DNA of 50,770 nt from NCBI GenBank assembly GCA_029782295.1, contig JAKOVB010000116.1, positions 1 to 50,770 of the forward strand, written 5' to 3'. Below are positions 33,423-43,368 of the stretch, piece after piece. Position numbers and translations under genes: made by a program. A model generated the notes under the pieces. The model was not told the origin of the DNA and searched no databases. It was given only the letters and a program-made list of their open reading frames with translations. Numbering within the stretch: the first letter of the stretch is position 1; each line of letters opens with the position of its first letter. Origin of the DNA: Pseudomonadota bacterium (lineage in GTDB: Bacteria; Pseudomonadota; Gammaproteobacteria; Burkholderiales; Methylophilaceae).

Positions 33423-34610
33423 ATGAAGCACTCGAACCTTCGTACCGTTGCCATCCTAGCGACCGTCAGCCTCGCCCTGATCATCGTGGTGGCATGCGCT
33501 CCTGCTGCCACACCGGCTCCCGCGGCCACCCCCCAGATCGTGGAAGTGACCCGCGAGGTCAAGGTTGAAGTCACCAAGCAGGTGGAGGTTGTCAAGGAAG
33601 TGACCAAAGAAGTCACCAAGGAGGTCAAAGTTGAGGTGACCCCGGTCCCGGCTGCTCTTTGGTCGCCCGCCGACGTCGTCGCTGCATCCGGCGCCAATAT
33701 GTGCAACCCCGTCGCTTCGCTCCCCAAGCAGTTCAAGAAGCCCTGGACGCTGGGATATATCAACCTTGACAAGTCGCACCCCTTCTTTAGCCAATGGGAA
33801 GCAGGCATGCAGGCGGCAGCCAAGGCCTACGGCGTCAAGTACATCGGCATGGATGCCGCCAACGGCGCCTCTATCGATCAGTTGGATCCCTTGCTGGCCC
33901 AGAAGCCCGATCTCGTAGGCAGCCAGAAAGATATGGACGCCATCGCTTCGAAGCTGCTCAAGCTCAACATTCCCTACCTGAACATCGATGAGGGCCAGAC
34001 GGAATACTCCCCCTACACCTACGGCGTGCCCAATGCCACTGCAGGCACACTGGCCGGCGAGAAACTGGTGGAGGGCCTGAAGAAGAAGATGGACGGTGAC
34101 TGGAAAGGGCGCGAGCTGTACTTCCTTGAATTCACCCATGGCGGTGTGCCGGCGTGTGTCACTCGCACGGCGGCTGCGGCGAAGGCTGTCAAGGATGGCA
34201 TGGGGCTGGATGATGCACACGTTCTCAAGCAGGATCCTTTCACCGTAGGCACCACCCCGCCTGACATGATCCTTGCCACCCTGACAGCACACCCAAAGGC
34301 CGTCTTTGGTCTGATCCCCTGCTGGGACGCCTTGGGACTCGAACCATACAACACGGCCAAGGAAGCAGGTCGCGAAAACGACATCCTGATGGTGACTATG
34401 GGCGCGGACAAGCCAACGATTGAATTCCTCAAGACCAAACCCAAGGGCTACTACGCCGTGATGGAATTCTCGCCCTGGTGTGAAGGCTGGAGCTGGGTTG
34501 AGACCGCACTCGCCATCCTGGAAGGCGTGCCATTCAAGCCCTACACAGTGGACAAGTTCATCACTCAGGATACGGTCGACGCACGCTACGCCGAACTCTA
34601 TCCCCAATGA
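33423..34610 (+). CDS. Sugar ABC transporter substrate-binding lipoprotein
   Basis: A 395-residue protein. The signal peptide ends in a lipobox (IVVAC, Cys near 23). An Ala/Pro stretch and a highly periodic charged linker (EVTREVKVEVTKQVEVV and further KEVTKEVTKEV repeats) follow, then a type-1 periplasmic-binding domain (WTLGYINLDKSHPFFSQW, IPYLNIDEGQTEYSPYTYGV, DILMVTMGADKPT). It delivers a sugar to the permeases encoded downstream. The repeat linker is typical of Chloroflexota binding proteins. AGGAGG precedes the ATG at 33423; an upstream in-frame ATG is rejected. Confidence 0.9.
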   Translation: MKHSNLRTVAILATVSLALIIVVACAPAATPAPAATPQIVEVTREVKVEVTKQVEVVKEVTKEVTKEVKVEVTPVPAALWSPADVVAASGANMCNPVASLPKQFKKPWTLGYINLDKSHPFFSQWEAGMQAAAKAYGVKYIGMDAANGASIDQLDPLLAQKPDLVGSQKDMDAIASKLLKLNIPYLNIDEGQTEYSPYTYGVPNATAGTLAGEKLVEGLKKKMDGDWKGRELYFLEFTHGGVPACVTRTAAAAKAVKDGMGLDDAHVLKQDPFTVGTTPPDMILATLTAHPKAVFGLIPCWDALGLEPYNTAKEAGRENDILMVTMGADKPTIEFLKTKPKGYYAVMEFSPWCEGWSWVETALAILEGVPFKPYTVDKFITQDTVDARYAELYPQ

Positions 34611-34689
34611 ACGGCAGTTCGGTAGTAGCCCAACCCAAGAAGGGCAGACCACCGGCTGTACCCACGTAGCTCTCTGAACGCAAGTTGCA

Positions 34690-34737
34690 CCCCGGCTCCT
34701 GACCGCATCCGTCGTGGCTCGCGGGCAGGGGCCGGGG
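34690..34737 (+). promoter_or_regulatory. Long intercistronic hairpin after the binding-protein gene
   Basis: CCCCGGCTCCTG (34690-34701) pairs with CAGGGGCCGGGG (34726-34737) with one G-T pair. There is no T tract after it. This position is typical of hairpins that protect the abundant binding-protein mRNA and reduce permease expression. Confidence 0.5.
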
Positions 34738-34783
34738 AAGAGGAACATGCTATCCGGTCCCAGCCGGCCTGGAGGCGAGTTGC

Positions 34784-35848
34784 ATGACCACATCGAACGT
34801 GTCGCGAAGCCCTGAGGCAGGACCGCCGGTCTTGTTCCGCATGAGTCGCGGCGAAAAAGTGGGCCGATTCGTGCTGAACAACGGCATCTTGATTGCCTTG
34901 TTGATCGAGATCGCCATCTTCTCGGCGCTCATCCCCACCGACGTCTTCTTCTCCAGGCTGAACGTGATCAATGTCCTGCGGATGAGCGCTGGCGTGGGCA
35001 TACTGGGTACCTTCTATGCGGTCGCCCTGATCGCTGGCGTCATCGATCTCGGCTATCTGGGCGCCATGAGCCTGGCGGCGTTGGTAATAGGTGCTCTCTT
35101 CCAGGTCGCCAAGTGGCCGCTAGCCGCTGCCTGTCTCGCCGGGCTCGCAGTCCTGGTCATCATCGAGCTGGTCAACATCGTGCTCATCACCCGAGCGAGG
35201 GTCAGTTCGATCATCGCCACCATCGCTACCAGCATCCTCGCCGTTGGTTTCTCCTACTACATCCTCTTCGCGGTGACCAAAGAGGGTTACCTGCGCCTCC
35301 TGCGACCCGAGCTGCAAGACCTGGCCGATTTCAGTGTTCTGGGCGTGCCGGCAGTCATCCCCTTGGCAGTCATCATCTTCATTGTGGTTTACGTCGCGCT
35401 AAACGAGACCAAGCTCGGGGCCCATCTCTACGCAGTAGGCGGCAACGCCAGCGCCGCTGAGCTGAACGGCATCAGCCGCAGTCGCCTGACGGCGCTGGTA
35501 CTGCTAGGGATCGCCTTCGGCGGATGGATCACGATGATCTATGTGTTGAGCCGTACGCTCTATGCCCAGGTCCTGATGGGCTCCTTCGGCGCATCTACCG
35601 GCGCCGCCCAGGGTACCGCCTTCGTGCGCCCTGATCCACTCGTGGCCTGCCTGTTCGCCGGCATTGCGCTCTTCGGCGGCAAGGGCCGGCTGGAGCGGCT
35701 CGTGTTGGCGATCCTTTTTCTCGCCGTGATGGTCAGCGGTATGGGACTGCTCAACGTCTCGGCTGCGCTGCGAGTGACCGTTGATGGACTGGCGTTTGTG
35801 CTGGCCGTGCTGCTCGAAAGCATCCGGCAACGAATTGAAAGCCGTTAG
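34784..35848 (+). CDS. Sugar ABC transporter permease 1 (RbsC family)
   Basis: A 354-residue permease with eight to ten hydrophobic segments (GILIALLIEIAIFSALIPTD, FYAVALIAGVIDLGYLGAMS). The conserved loop LGAHLYAVGGNASAAELNGI is the BPD_transp_2 signature that contacts the ATPase. It is unlike permease 2 in sequence, so the transporter is predicted to be a heterodimer, as in the galactofuranose system YtfT-YjfF. GGAGG precedes the ATG at a slightly long distance. Confidence 0.88.
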   Translation: MTTSNVSRSPEAGPPVLFRMSRGEKVGRFVLNNGILIALLIEIAIFSALIPTDVFFSRLNVINVLRMSAGVGILGTFYAVALIAGVIDLGYLGAMSLAALVIGALFQVAKWPLAAACLAGLAVLVIIELVNIVLITRARVSSIIATIATSILAVGFSYYILFAVTKEGYLRLLRPELQDLADFSVLGVPAVIPLAVIIFIVVYVALNETKLGAHLYAVGGNASAAELNGISRSRLTALVLLGIAFGGWITMIYVLSRTLYAQVLMGSFGASTGAAQGTAFVRPDPLVACLFAGIALFGGKGRLERLVLAILFLAVMVSGMGLLNVSAALRVTVDGLAFVLAVLLESIRQRIESR

Positions 35849-35871
35849 TTGGGAGGGAACAGAAGCCTACT

Positions 35872-36864
35872 ATGCAATCTTCATCTACATTGCAAGCTAA
35901 GTCTCCCGGATTCCTGGCCCAAGCCTTTGGCCTGCTTTTTGGGGAGTACTGGCTTTACACGGTCACCGCCATCATTTTCGTGGTCTACGCCGTTTTCGTC
36001 CCAAGTTTTTTCACCAGCGCCAATCTGATGAACATCCTGGTTGGAGCGTCGTTCACCGGCATCGCCGCCGCCGGGTTCACCATTGCCTTGCTGGCCGGGC
36101 AGATCGACGCCTCTACACTGGGTGTGCTCGGCCTGTCAGCCAATCTGGCCGCAGTGTTCTTCGTGAAGATGGGTTTGCCGTTGCCAGTAGTGTTGGGGTT
36201 GACTCTTGGCGCCGCGGCTTTGATGGGTCTGCTCAATAGCTTTCTGATCATCGAAGGAGGCATCTTCTCGCTGATCGCCACCATGGCCACTGCAGGCGTG
36301 TATGTCGGCCTGTCGCTGTATATCACCGGCGGCAGCGCGATCAGCATCGGACGCCCTGGTTTCTCAGAGACCCTGCTGGCCCGGCCGTTGGGCATCCCGC
36401 TTTCGATCTGGTTGCTGGCGCTGACCTACACCATTGCCTACGTCGTCCTCAACCACACCAAGTTGGGCATGCATATCTACGCCACCGGCTCCAACTACCA
36501 GGCGGCGCGCCTGGCCGGGGTGCACGTCACCGGCGTCGTGCGCCTGTGCCTGGTGGTGTTGGCAATGTTGATTGCGGTGGTCGCCATGTTGGCAGTCGCC
36601 CGTGTACGTACGTCGCTCATGTTCGGCATCACACCGTCAGCGGTGAACTTCGGCGACGTCGTCATTGCCGCACTGTTGGGTGGGGTGAGCCTGTATGGTG
36701 GAGTGGGCAAGATCCAGGGCGCCTTGATCGCCGTCCTGTTCCTGGCCATTCTGACCAACGGCTTGCTCTTGCTCAACCTGCCGCCGGCAGTCACCGCGAT
36801 CAGCAAAGGTGTCATCTTCATGATCACCGTCGTCATCGACGCCCGGCGCCGCGCCAAAATCTGA
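35872..36864 (+). CDS. Sugar ABC transporter permease 2 (RbsC family)
   Basis: A 330-residue permease, 23 bases after permease 1. It has multiple membrane helices and the family loop KLGMHIYATGSNYQAARLAG. Other family segments are AAGFTIALLAGQIDASTLGV and SLYGGVGKIQGALIAVLFLA. It probably forms a heterodimer with permease 1 and imports the sugar bound by the lipoprotein encoded upstream. Confidence 0.88.
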   Translation: MQSSSTLQAKSPGFLAQAFGLLFGEYWLYTVTAIIFVVYAVFVPSFFTSANLMNILVGASFTGIAAAGFTIALLAGQIDASTLGVLGLSANLAAVFFVKMGLPLPVVLGLTLGAAALMGLLNSFLIIEGGIFSLIATMATAGVYVGLSLYITGGSAISIGRPGFSETLLARPLGIPLSIWLLALTYTIAYVVLNHTKLGMHIYATGSNYQAARLAGVHVTGVVRLCLVVLAMLIAVVAMLAVARVRTSLMFGITPSAVNFGDVVIAALLGGVSLYGGVGKIQGALIAVLFLAILTNGLLLLNLPPAVTAISKGVIFMITVVIDARRRAKI

Positions 36865-36881
36865 AACAAGGAGAATGTTCG

Positions 36882-37646
36882 ATGGAACCAATGCAGCCGA
36901 TCCTGGAGACACGCGGGCTGTGTAAGCGCTTCGGCTTTGTGGAAGCTGTCAAGAACGTCGACTGGCAGATCTATCCCGGACAGGTGACCGCTCTTCTGGG
37001 TGATAACGGCGCCGGCAAGTCAACCCTGATCAAGCTCATCTCCGGCGCCTATCAAGCAGATGCCGGCGAAATCTGGGTGCGCGGACAGCAAGCGCGCATC
37101 AAGGGGCCAGTGGACGCCTTCAATCTCGGCATCGCCCCTGTCTACCAAAACCTGGAGCTGGTTGAGAACCGCAATGTGATGCTTAACATGTTCCTGGGCA
37201 ACGAGCTGACGCATGGCCCCCTGGGCATCTTCCTGGACAAAAAGCGTATGGCTGATCAGAGTTCGCAGGTTCTCCAGGACATCCATTCGCGCATCCCGGA
37301 TGTGCGGGTGCCGGTGGCCAAGCTCTCGGGCGGCCAGCGCCAGGTCGTGGCCGTGGGCCGGGCCCTGGTGCGCGGCGGCGATATCATCATCCTCGACGAA
37401 CCGACGGCAGCCCTTGGCGTAGAACAGACTCGAGAGGTGCTGCGTCTGATTGAGACTCTGCGCGCGAACGGCAAGACGGTTATTCTCATCAGTCACAATT
37501 TGTCCCAGGTGCTAGAGGTTGCCGACTGGATCTCTGTCATGTTTCACGGAGAAATGGTAGGAACAAGAGCTAAAGACCAGGTCTCACGTGCCGACGTGGT
37601 CTCCATGATCATGGGCACCAAGGCCGACGACCTGGCCATGGCCTAA
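36882..37646 (+). CDS. Sugar ABC transporter ATPase, single domain
   Basis: A 254-residue protein. The Walker A motif is GDNGAGKST, the signature is LSGGQRQ, the Walker B region is IIILDEPTAALG, and the switch His is in LISHNLSQV. Ribose/xylose-type importers often use a fused two-domain ATPase (RbsA/XylG); this is a single domain like FrcA, so it must dimerise. AAGGAG precedes the ATG at 36882. A much longer upstream frame overlaps permease 2 and is a shadow. It ends 10 bases before the GH99-like gene. Confidence 0.9.
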   Translation: MEPMQPILETRGLCKRFGFVEAVKNVDWQIYPGQVTALLGDNGAGKSTLIKLISGAYQADAGEIWVRGQQARIKGPVDAFNLGIAPVYQNLELVENRNVMLNMFLGNELTHGPLGIFLDKKRMADQSSQVLQDIHSRIPDVRVPVAKLSGGQRQVVAVGRALVRGGDIIILDEPTAALGVEQTREVLRLIETLRANGKTVILISHNLSQVLEVADWISVMFHGEMVGTRAKDQVSRADVVSMIMGTKADDLAMA

Positions 37647-37656
37647 GGAGCTTCTG

Positions 37657-38790
37657 ATGCCAGCAACTCACCAGGTGGCTGTTTATTACTTTGCCCAGTA
37701 CCACCGCGATCCGCTCAACGACACCCTCCATCATCCCGGTTGGACGGAATGGGAGCTGGTAGAAGCGGCGCGGCCCCGTTTCCCCGGTCATCAGCAACCG
37801 CACGTGCCCCTTTGGGGATACGAAGACGAAGCCGATCCGGCCGTATTTGCCAGGAAGATCGATGCCGCGGCGGATCACGGCATCGACTGCTTCATTTATG
37901 ATTGGTTCTGGTATCAGGGCGGTCCGTTCCTGCACCGGGCATTGGAGGAGGGCTACATGCAGGCGCCCAACCGCGATCGCCTGCGTTTTGCCCTGATGTG
38001 GGCCAATCAGGATTGGTGGGACCTCTATCCTGCTGCCCTCGATCGCGATTATGAGGTCCTCTTGTCGGGAACCGTCACGCGTACGACATTTGACGCTGCC
38101 TGTGACTACGTGATTGCCCACTATTTCAATCACCCTGGCTACTGGCAGTTGGAAGGCTGCCCCTATTTCTCCATCTACGAGCTGTCGCACCTGGTCAACG
38201 ATCTGGGCGGCGTTGAGGCGACGCGGGCAGCGTTGGACGGATTCCGCGCCAAAGTACGTGCGGCAGGCTTCCCCGATCTGCACCTGAACGCGGTGCTCTG
38301 GGGCTTGCAGACCCTGCCAGAAGACCCCAGTGCAGTCAGCGGACCAGCCTTGGCGGCCGCTCTGGGCATGCAAAGTGTGACCACCTATTCCTGGTGCCAC
38401 CACATGGACCTGACGCCCTTTCCGACAATCGAGTACGCCCAAGCCGCCGGGCAGATGCGTCGCTTCTGGCAGAAAACTGCAGCCGAATATGGCATCCCCT
38501 ACCACCCCAACGTCAGCATGGGCTGGGATGCCTCGTCACGCACCGATCCTGCGTCGCCCTTTGTGGCCGGGCACTATCCTTACTTTCCCGTGCTTGTCAA
38601 CAATTCCCCCGAGGCGTTTGCGGCTTCGCTGCAGGATGCCAAAGAGTTCCTCGCGACGCGTCCTGCCAGCGACCGCATCGCCGTGATCAACGCCTGGAAC
38701 GAATGGACCGAGTCCAGCTACCTGGAGCCCGATACGGTCCACGGCATGGCCTATCTGGAAGCCATCAAACGTGTCTTTGGAGCGGGGTGA
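37657..38790 (+). CDS. GH99-like / WbsX-family glycan-processing protein
   Basis: A 377-residue TIM-barrel protein of the GH99-like (WbsX) group: VAVYYFAQYHRDPLND at the start, HGIDCFIYDWFWYQGGPFLH, and the family end block INAWNEWTESSYLEPD. True GH99 enzymes are endo-alpha-mannosidases/mannanases acting through an epoxide; whether this one shares the substrate cannot be told. There is no signal peptide, so it is cytoplasmic. The start has GGAG seven bases upstream. The stop overlaps the next gene's GTG. Confidence 0.78.
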   Translation: MPATHQVAVYYFAQYHRDPLNDTLHHPGWTEWELVEAARPRFPGHQQPHVPLWGYEDEADPAVFARKIDAAADHGIDCFIYDWFWYQGGPFLHRALEEGYMQAPNRDRLRFALMWANQDWWDLYPAALDRDYEVLLSGTVTRTTFDAACDYVIAHYFNHPGYWQLEGCPYFSIYELSHLVNDLGGVEATRAALDGFRAKVRAAGFPDLHLNAVLWGLQTLPEDPSAVSGPALAAALGMQSVTTYSWCHHMDLTPFPTIEYAQAAGQMRRFWQKTAAEYGIPYHPNVSMGWDASSRTDPASPFVAGHYPYFPVLVNNSPEAFAASLQDAKEFLATRPASDRIAVINAWNEWTESSYLEPDTVHGMAYLEAIKRVFGAG

Positions 38791-41700
38791 CGCCTTTGCC
38801 AACAGCCATCAAGTACCAGCTCGGGGCGGACGGCGTCTCGATACGCGTTGAAAGTGGGGCGAGCGCCTTGCCCTCCATTCCGCGATCCGACCACTTGGGC
38901 GTGACCCAGAACGTGCCACCCGATGACATATTCAACAGGGGGGTGCGGCGTGGGGACACGATCATGGTTTCGGGGGATCGGCCGCGCCTGGCGCTGATGC
39001 GCACGCTGCCCGAGGATTCACCTGGTCCGGATCTGGCCAAGTTGGGCGATGGCAGGTTGCGGGTAAGTTGCGGGGAGGTCAAGCTGTGGTTGGACGCTTT
39101 CGCGGAGATCAGCACCGTTTTCAATCCTGGTAATACCGAATTTGCCCTCAGCGATCCCCGATTGCCCCACTTGCGCTTCCACCTTGTCTTTGCCCAGGCG
39201 CAAGATTGGGGCGTGGTAGCCCGGCTGATCGTGGCCAGTCAGCGCGCCGATGCCACATTTTTGCTTGTCGAATTTCATTATGGGGGGCTGCGCCGCTGTG
39301 GCCGCAATTGGCGCCCAGCCTTTTTTGTGCCGGATGCCCCCAACGGGCCGGGCAATCAGTGCCTTGTCGCCGGCGAGGCTTGCTTTCTGCACGATGAAAC
39401 GATGCCCGACTGGGTGGCTGTGACTTCCTTCCCGCCGCAGACCGGCCGGATCGAGGAAGAGCGCGTCGTCTTCAGTCACGACTTGCATCTGCCGGCTGGC
39501 GCTAACCATTCCATTTCTTGGGTCGCCGGTCGGGGCGCCTCGCCTGCGGCTGCCCAAGCGGCCGAGCTGGGCGCTGATCCCGAGGCCTTGATCGATGAGA
39601 GCAGCGCCTTCTACGCGGCGCTTCTGGCAGGCTCCACGATCACGACCCCCAACTCCGTGCTCGATGCCGGCTTTCGCACCAGCGTCTGGAACCTGGATTG
39701 TATCTACGCTGATCCGGCCTGGCTGGAAGGAGTGCACTGGTGGACCGCCTACTGGACAAACCTGTTCCAGATCTCCGCGGCTATCAGCTTGGGACAGTTC
39801 GAGCGTGCCCGGCGTGCCCTGGAGTTCTTCAGCAGCCATGGCTACGGCGCCGTGCTGGCTTCGGGAAAGGTGGTGGACTGGCCGCCTGCCGATTGGCTGA
39901 TCTATTACCCGTATGATGGGATCTTCTACTACCTGTTCCAATTGCATCAGTATGTGGAAGCCACCGGCGACCTGGCGCTGGCGGAGCTGATGTGGCCCTC
40001 GCTTGCCGAGACGCTCGACCGCGTGTTCCGCGAGCGGGGCGGCAGCGGCGGTGGCATGCTCGACTGGCGGCTAGGCTGCAACGCCTTCTTGTACCAGGCC
40101 GATCAACTTGGCATGCCAGGCGCCGCCGCGTCTCCCAGCCTGATGGCGGCGGGGATGCTGGAACGATTCGCCGATCTGGGCCAGCGGTTGGGCAGGCAGG
40201 AAGAAGCCGCACGGTGGGCCGCAGCTTCGAGTCGCCTTTACGCTGAGCTGCCGCGCCTGTGGAACGCCAGACTGGGAGCATTTGACAATCATAGGGACCT
40301 GCAAGGACTGGCGCACAGCGCCCACTACTACACGGACCTGATCTACCCGGCGTTGTATGCCCAAGTCTCCGAGGAGCAGGGTTGGCAAAGCCTGGCCCAC
40401 TTGCGGCAGACGCTCTGCTTCGAGACGGTCTTGCCCGACCTGGAGCATAGCTCTTTGCTGATGCGCGTCGGAGACCTCAAACCCTCGATGTTCGGCAATG
40501 ACAACGTCATGCCTACCCAGATGGCAGAGGCAGCGCGCGCTTTCTTCCTCACGGGCGACCCCGACATGGGCGCAGGTCTGCTTGAGGCCGTGGCGTTGGC
40601 AGCGACGATTCATACCGAGGCCCCTGGCAACTTCCCGGAGCGTATGGATGAGTCGGGCAAAGGAGAGTTCAACTACCTGTTCGGCAACCCTATCGGGTCA
40701 TTCGCCCATGCGGTCGTTGCCGGGCTGTTTGGGCTTAGCTTGACCGGCGACGGGCACACTCTTTCCTGGAGTCCGGCTTTTCCCGATGCCTGGAACCATG
40801 CCGCCATGGCACTGCCATACGCTCGCGCTGCGTATCGCCAGAGTGTGGAATCAGGCTCCGTAACCCGGACCTATAGTGTGCAAAGTCCAGGACGCAACCT
40901 CACGTTTTCGCTGCTGTTGGAACCATGCCACACGGTCGAGGCGCGCTGCAATGGACAACCGCTGGCTCCCATCCTCTCCCCTGCACTTGAGCGGACGCGG
41001 TTGGAGGTTGCCGTGGCCGGGGACGGCGACTACGATCTGCAGATTCGTTACGAGCCACTAGGTATCAGAGTTCGCGGCCCGGCGGAGGGAGTGCCTGGCC
41101 AGCCCGTTCTGTGGGAGCTTCCCGTCGACATAGAGCGCGTCAGCGATCCGCAAGGGTTACTGGCAGACCTGCGCATCGAAGGGTCCCGTGCTGCCGGCAC
41201 AATAGGCGGAGGCGCGGGCATGTATCGGCTCTACTTCTACCTGCGTGGCATCCCTGTGGTCATTCCGGTTGAATGCAGGGTCATGCCTCCTGTTTCGGTG
41301 ACTTTCAAGGACGCGGTCTACGAGGTTGGTCGCCGAACCGGAGGACGCGTGGAGCTGCCCTTGTCTCTGGTTGTGCGCCGGACGGCAGCGTCTGGTCATG
41401 TGCTTCGTGTCAGTTGGCGTGACCGGGACCTGCAGCTTGCGCTTCCCGCGCGCGCCGGAACCCATTCACCCACGTTGACGTTTGCCTGTGAAGACGCGCC
41501 ACCTGAGGGCGTGTACGAGGTCGGCTACGCCGTACTGGATGGGAACGAATCGATTCTTGCTGGAAGCGAATGTCTGACCCTCAAAGGACGAGACGAGGTC
41601 GCCCAGTCCCAGATCACGGCCCAGCGAGACGCGCGGTCCCATCCCCTGGATCTATCCCCCTTCTATAACGCCACGACCCTATGGGTGACCTCCAAATGGC

Positions 41701-42251
41701 GACGGGAGGAGAAGACGCCAGATCTCTCGACCCTGCGCACCGTCCAGGGCCATCTCGTGACGCCTGCTGGTATCTTCCGCGATCCTGGCAAAGATGCTTG
41801 CATGGCCGTGGTGGAGTTCGGCCGTTCGCACCCCTACACCCGCGAAACCCAATCGACGGGCCATCCAGCCAGTCTGCGCATAGCGGTTGACAAACAGGTG
41901 GAGATGGTATCGTTGCTCTACGCCAGCGAGGTGGAGAGTCGCTTGACAGGCTCCCACGTCGGCTGGTTGCGCCTGTACTATCTTGATGGCGCCGTGGATG
42001 AAACCCGCCTTGAAGTCGGCAAGCAGCTCGACACCCTCCACGCGCACTGGGCGACCGATACCGTGCCGGTGCCCGTGGGGCGGAAGGGCGATTCGATTCA
42101 CATCCTACGGATACCCTGCAATCCGGCTCGGAAGCTCCAGGCGTTTCAGATCAGCGTTTTCGCCGCTGATGTTCAATTAGGGCTCATCGCTGCCAACGCC
42201 GTTGCGGGACCGGCTCATGTCGTAGCTGGACACAAGGAGGGCATGAAATGA
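38787..42251 (+). CDS. Large glycosidase-like protein, (alpha/alpha)6-barrel, family unclear
   Basis: About 1154 residues and no signal peptide. Residues 1-250 are a beta-rich N-terminal domain. About 265-720 look like a six-hairpin glycosidase barrel: WNLDCIYADPAWLEGVHWWT, WPPADWLIYYPYDGIFYYLF, then GEFNYLFGNPIGSFAHAVVA. The rest is beta-rich with several Ig-like or jelly-roll segments (VVIPVECRVMPPVSVTF, LTFACEDAPPEGVYEVGYAV). I do not recognise the exact GH family. The GTG at 38787 overlaps the previous stop (GTGA), implying coupling; a TTG at 38796 is possible. The long in-frame extension back to 38394 is a shadow of the GH99-like gene. Confidence 0.7.
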   Translation: MTPLPTAIKYQLGADGVSIRVESGASALPSIPRSDHLGVTQNVPPDDIFNRGVRRGDTIMVSGDRPRLALMRTLPEDSPGPDLAKLGDGRLRVSCGEVKLWLDAFAEISTVFNPGNTEFALSDPRLPHLRFHLVFAQAQDWGVVARLIVASQRADATFLLVEFHYGGLRRCGRNWRPAFFVPDAPNGPGNQCLVAGEACFLHDETMPDWVAVTSFPPQTGRIEEERVVFSHDLHLPAGANHSISWVAGRGASPAAAQAAELGADPEALIDESSAFYAALLAGSTITTPNSVLDAGFRTSVWNLDCIYADPAWLEGVHWWTAYWTNLFQISAAISLGQFERARRALEFFSSHGYGAVLASGKVVDWPPADWLIYYPYDGIFYYLFQLHQYVEATGDLALAELMWPSLAETLDRVFRERGGSGGGMLDWRLGCNAFLYQADQLGMPGAAASPSLMAAGMLERFADLGQRLGRQEEAARWAAASSRLYAELPRLWNARLGAFDNHRDLQGLAHSAHYYTDLIYPALYAQVSEEQGWQSLAHLRQTLCFETVLPDLEHSSLLMRVGDLKPSMFGNDNVMPTQMAEAARAFFLTGDPDMGAGLLEAVALAATIHTEAPGNFPERMDESGKGEFNYLFGNPIGSFAHAVVAGLFGLSLTGDGHTLSWSPAFPDAWNHAAMALPYARAAYRQSVESGSVTRTYSVQSPGRNLTFSLLLEPCHTVEARCNGQPLAPILSPALERTRLEVAVAGDGDYDLQIRYEPLGIRVRGPAEGVPGQPVLWELPVDIERVSDPQGLLADLRIEGSRAAGTIGGGAGMYRLYFYLRGIPVVIPVECRVMPPVSVTFKDAVYEVGRRTGGRVELPLSLVVRRTAASGHVLRVSWRDRDLQLALPARAGTHSPTLTFACEDAPPEGVYEVGYAVLDGNESILAGSECLTLKGRDEVAQSQITAQRDARSHPLDLSPFYNATTLWVTSKWRREEKTPDLSTLRTVQGHLVTPAGIFRDPGKDACMAVVEFGRSHPYTRETQSTGHPASLRIAVDKQVEMVSLLYASEVESRLTGSHVGWLRLYYLDGAVDETRLEVGKQLDTLHAHWATDTVPVPVGRKGDSIHILRIPCNPARKLQAFQISVFAADVQLGLIAANAVAGPAHVVAGHKEGMK

Positions 42252-43336
42252 TCAGTCCCTCAATTCATCCCGGTCGCAGCTTTCCACCGGCGACAAGCGT
42301 CATCAGTGCGCCACGCAGCCCTGTCATCGCCGGCATCGAATGGCTAGGTGAAGAAATCCCCTATCCGGAGCCCGATCAGCGTGGAGACACCTTCCCTATC
42401 ACCTGGGCGGCGGACGGGCACCTGTATGCTTCTTCAGGGGATCCGGTGTGCGGCCCTAAAGGGGACGGCCTCGATGTCCAGCGCATCACGGGCATGCCCC
42501 CGGCCCTGAGTATCAGCCAGGTCAATCCGATGATGAGCTATCGCGGCTGGGGCGGCGCCGGGCCCAAGCCCGCAGGGATGATCTCGGTCGCTGGAGTCCT
42601 GTACCTGGCTTACCAGAACCACACCGGACCGGCGATCTGGGAAGACAGCCTGGTCAACTACGGCCACGGCTACGATGCACACGTGGTGAGGTCGACGGAC
42701 TTCGGACAAACGTGGCTGCCGGACATTGCCGACCGGCCTGTGCCGATGTTTCCCGGCCGCACCTTCGGCGGCCCGGCCTTTGTCAATTTCGGCAAGGACA
42801 ACGCCGGTGCGCGCGACAACTACGTCTATGCCATCTCCGGTGAAGGGTGGGACAACGGCTGCCACTGTCGTCTGGCTAGGGTTCCCGCACATCGCATTAT
42901 GGCGCGTGAGGCATGGGAATGGGTGAAAGGCTTTACAGGCGATAACGAACCCGTGTGGACACCGGCCATGGACGAGGCCGCGCCGGTGCTTTCGCACCCC
43001 GGCTATCTTGGCATGGTGGACATGGTCTTCATCGCCAGCATCAAACGGTACCTGCTCTTGAGTTGGCACCACAAGGTCAAGTGCAACCCCGACAGCGGAA
43101 GCGAGCTGATCCTATACGACGCCCCCGAACCATGGGGGCCTTTCACGCTCGCCCACCACGAGGACCCCTGGGAGACGATGGAGCTAAACCCCTACAACCC
43201 CCGACTGCCGCTGAAGTGGTTGGATCAGGAGCGCCTCGAAGGTTGGCTGTTGTTCTCCGGCTCCTGGCGACAAGCGGGACAGACACCAACTTACCGCGCC
43301 CACATCCGGAAGTTCCGCCTGCACGCCGTGGCGTAG
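42248..43336 (+). CDS. Beta-propeller carbohydrate-active-like protein with an Asp-box (DUF4185-like)
   Basis: A 362-residue, beta-rich protein without a signal peptide. An Asp-box motif, RSTDFGQTW (SxDxGxTW), as found in sialidase-type propellers, lies near residue 155. Other repeat-like blades are FPITWAADGHLYASSGDP, AGVLYLAYQNHTGPAIW and LLLSWHHKVKCNPDSGSELI. It may bind or cleave a glycan linkage; catalytic residues were not identified. The ATG overlaps the previous stop by four bases, so it is translationally coupled to the large glycosidase-like gene. Confidence 0.65.
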   Translation: MISPSIHPGRSFPPATSVISAPRSPVIAGIEWLGEEIPYPEPDQRGDTFPITWAADGHLYASSGDPVCGPKGDGLDVQRITGMPPALSISQVNPMMSYRGWGGAGPKPAGMISVAGVLYLAYQNHTGPAIWEDSLVNYGHGYDAHVVRSTDFGQTWLPDIADRPVPMFPGRTFGGPAFVNFGKDNAGARDNYVYAISGEGWDNGCHCRLARVPAHRIMAREAWEWVKGFTGDNEPVWTPAMDEAAPVLSHPGYLGMVDMVFIASIKRYLLLSWHHKVKCNPDSGSELILYDAPEPWGPFTLAHHEDPWETMELNPYNPRLPLKWLDQERLEGWLLFSGSWRQAGQTPTYRAHIRKFRLHAVA

Positions 43337-43368
43337 CGCCGTCACTCTATGCGACATCGACTTTGACC

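Noticed and set aside
33456-34793. 445-codon minus-strand open frame
   Set aside because: It lies opposite the clear binding-lipoprotein gene and shows no protein-like motifs.
38394-38786. N-terminal extension of the large glycosidase-like protein
   Set aside because: It overlaps the GH99-like gene in another frame and has shadow-type composition; the GTGA overlap at 38787 gives a natural start.
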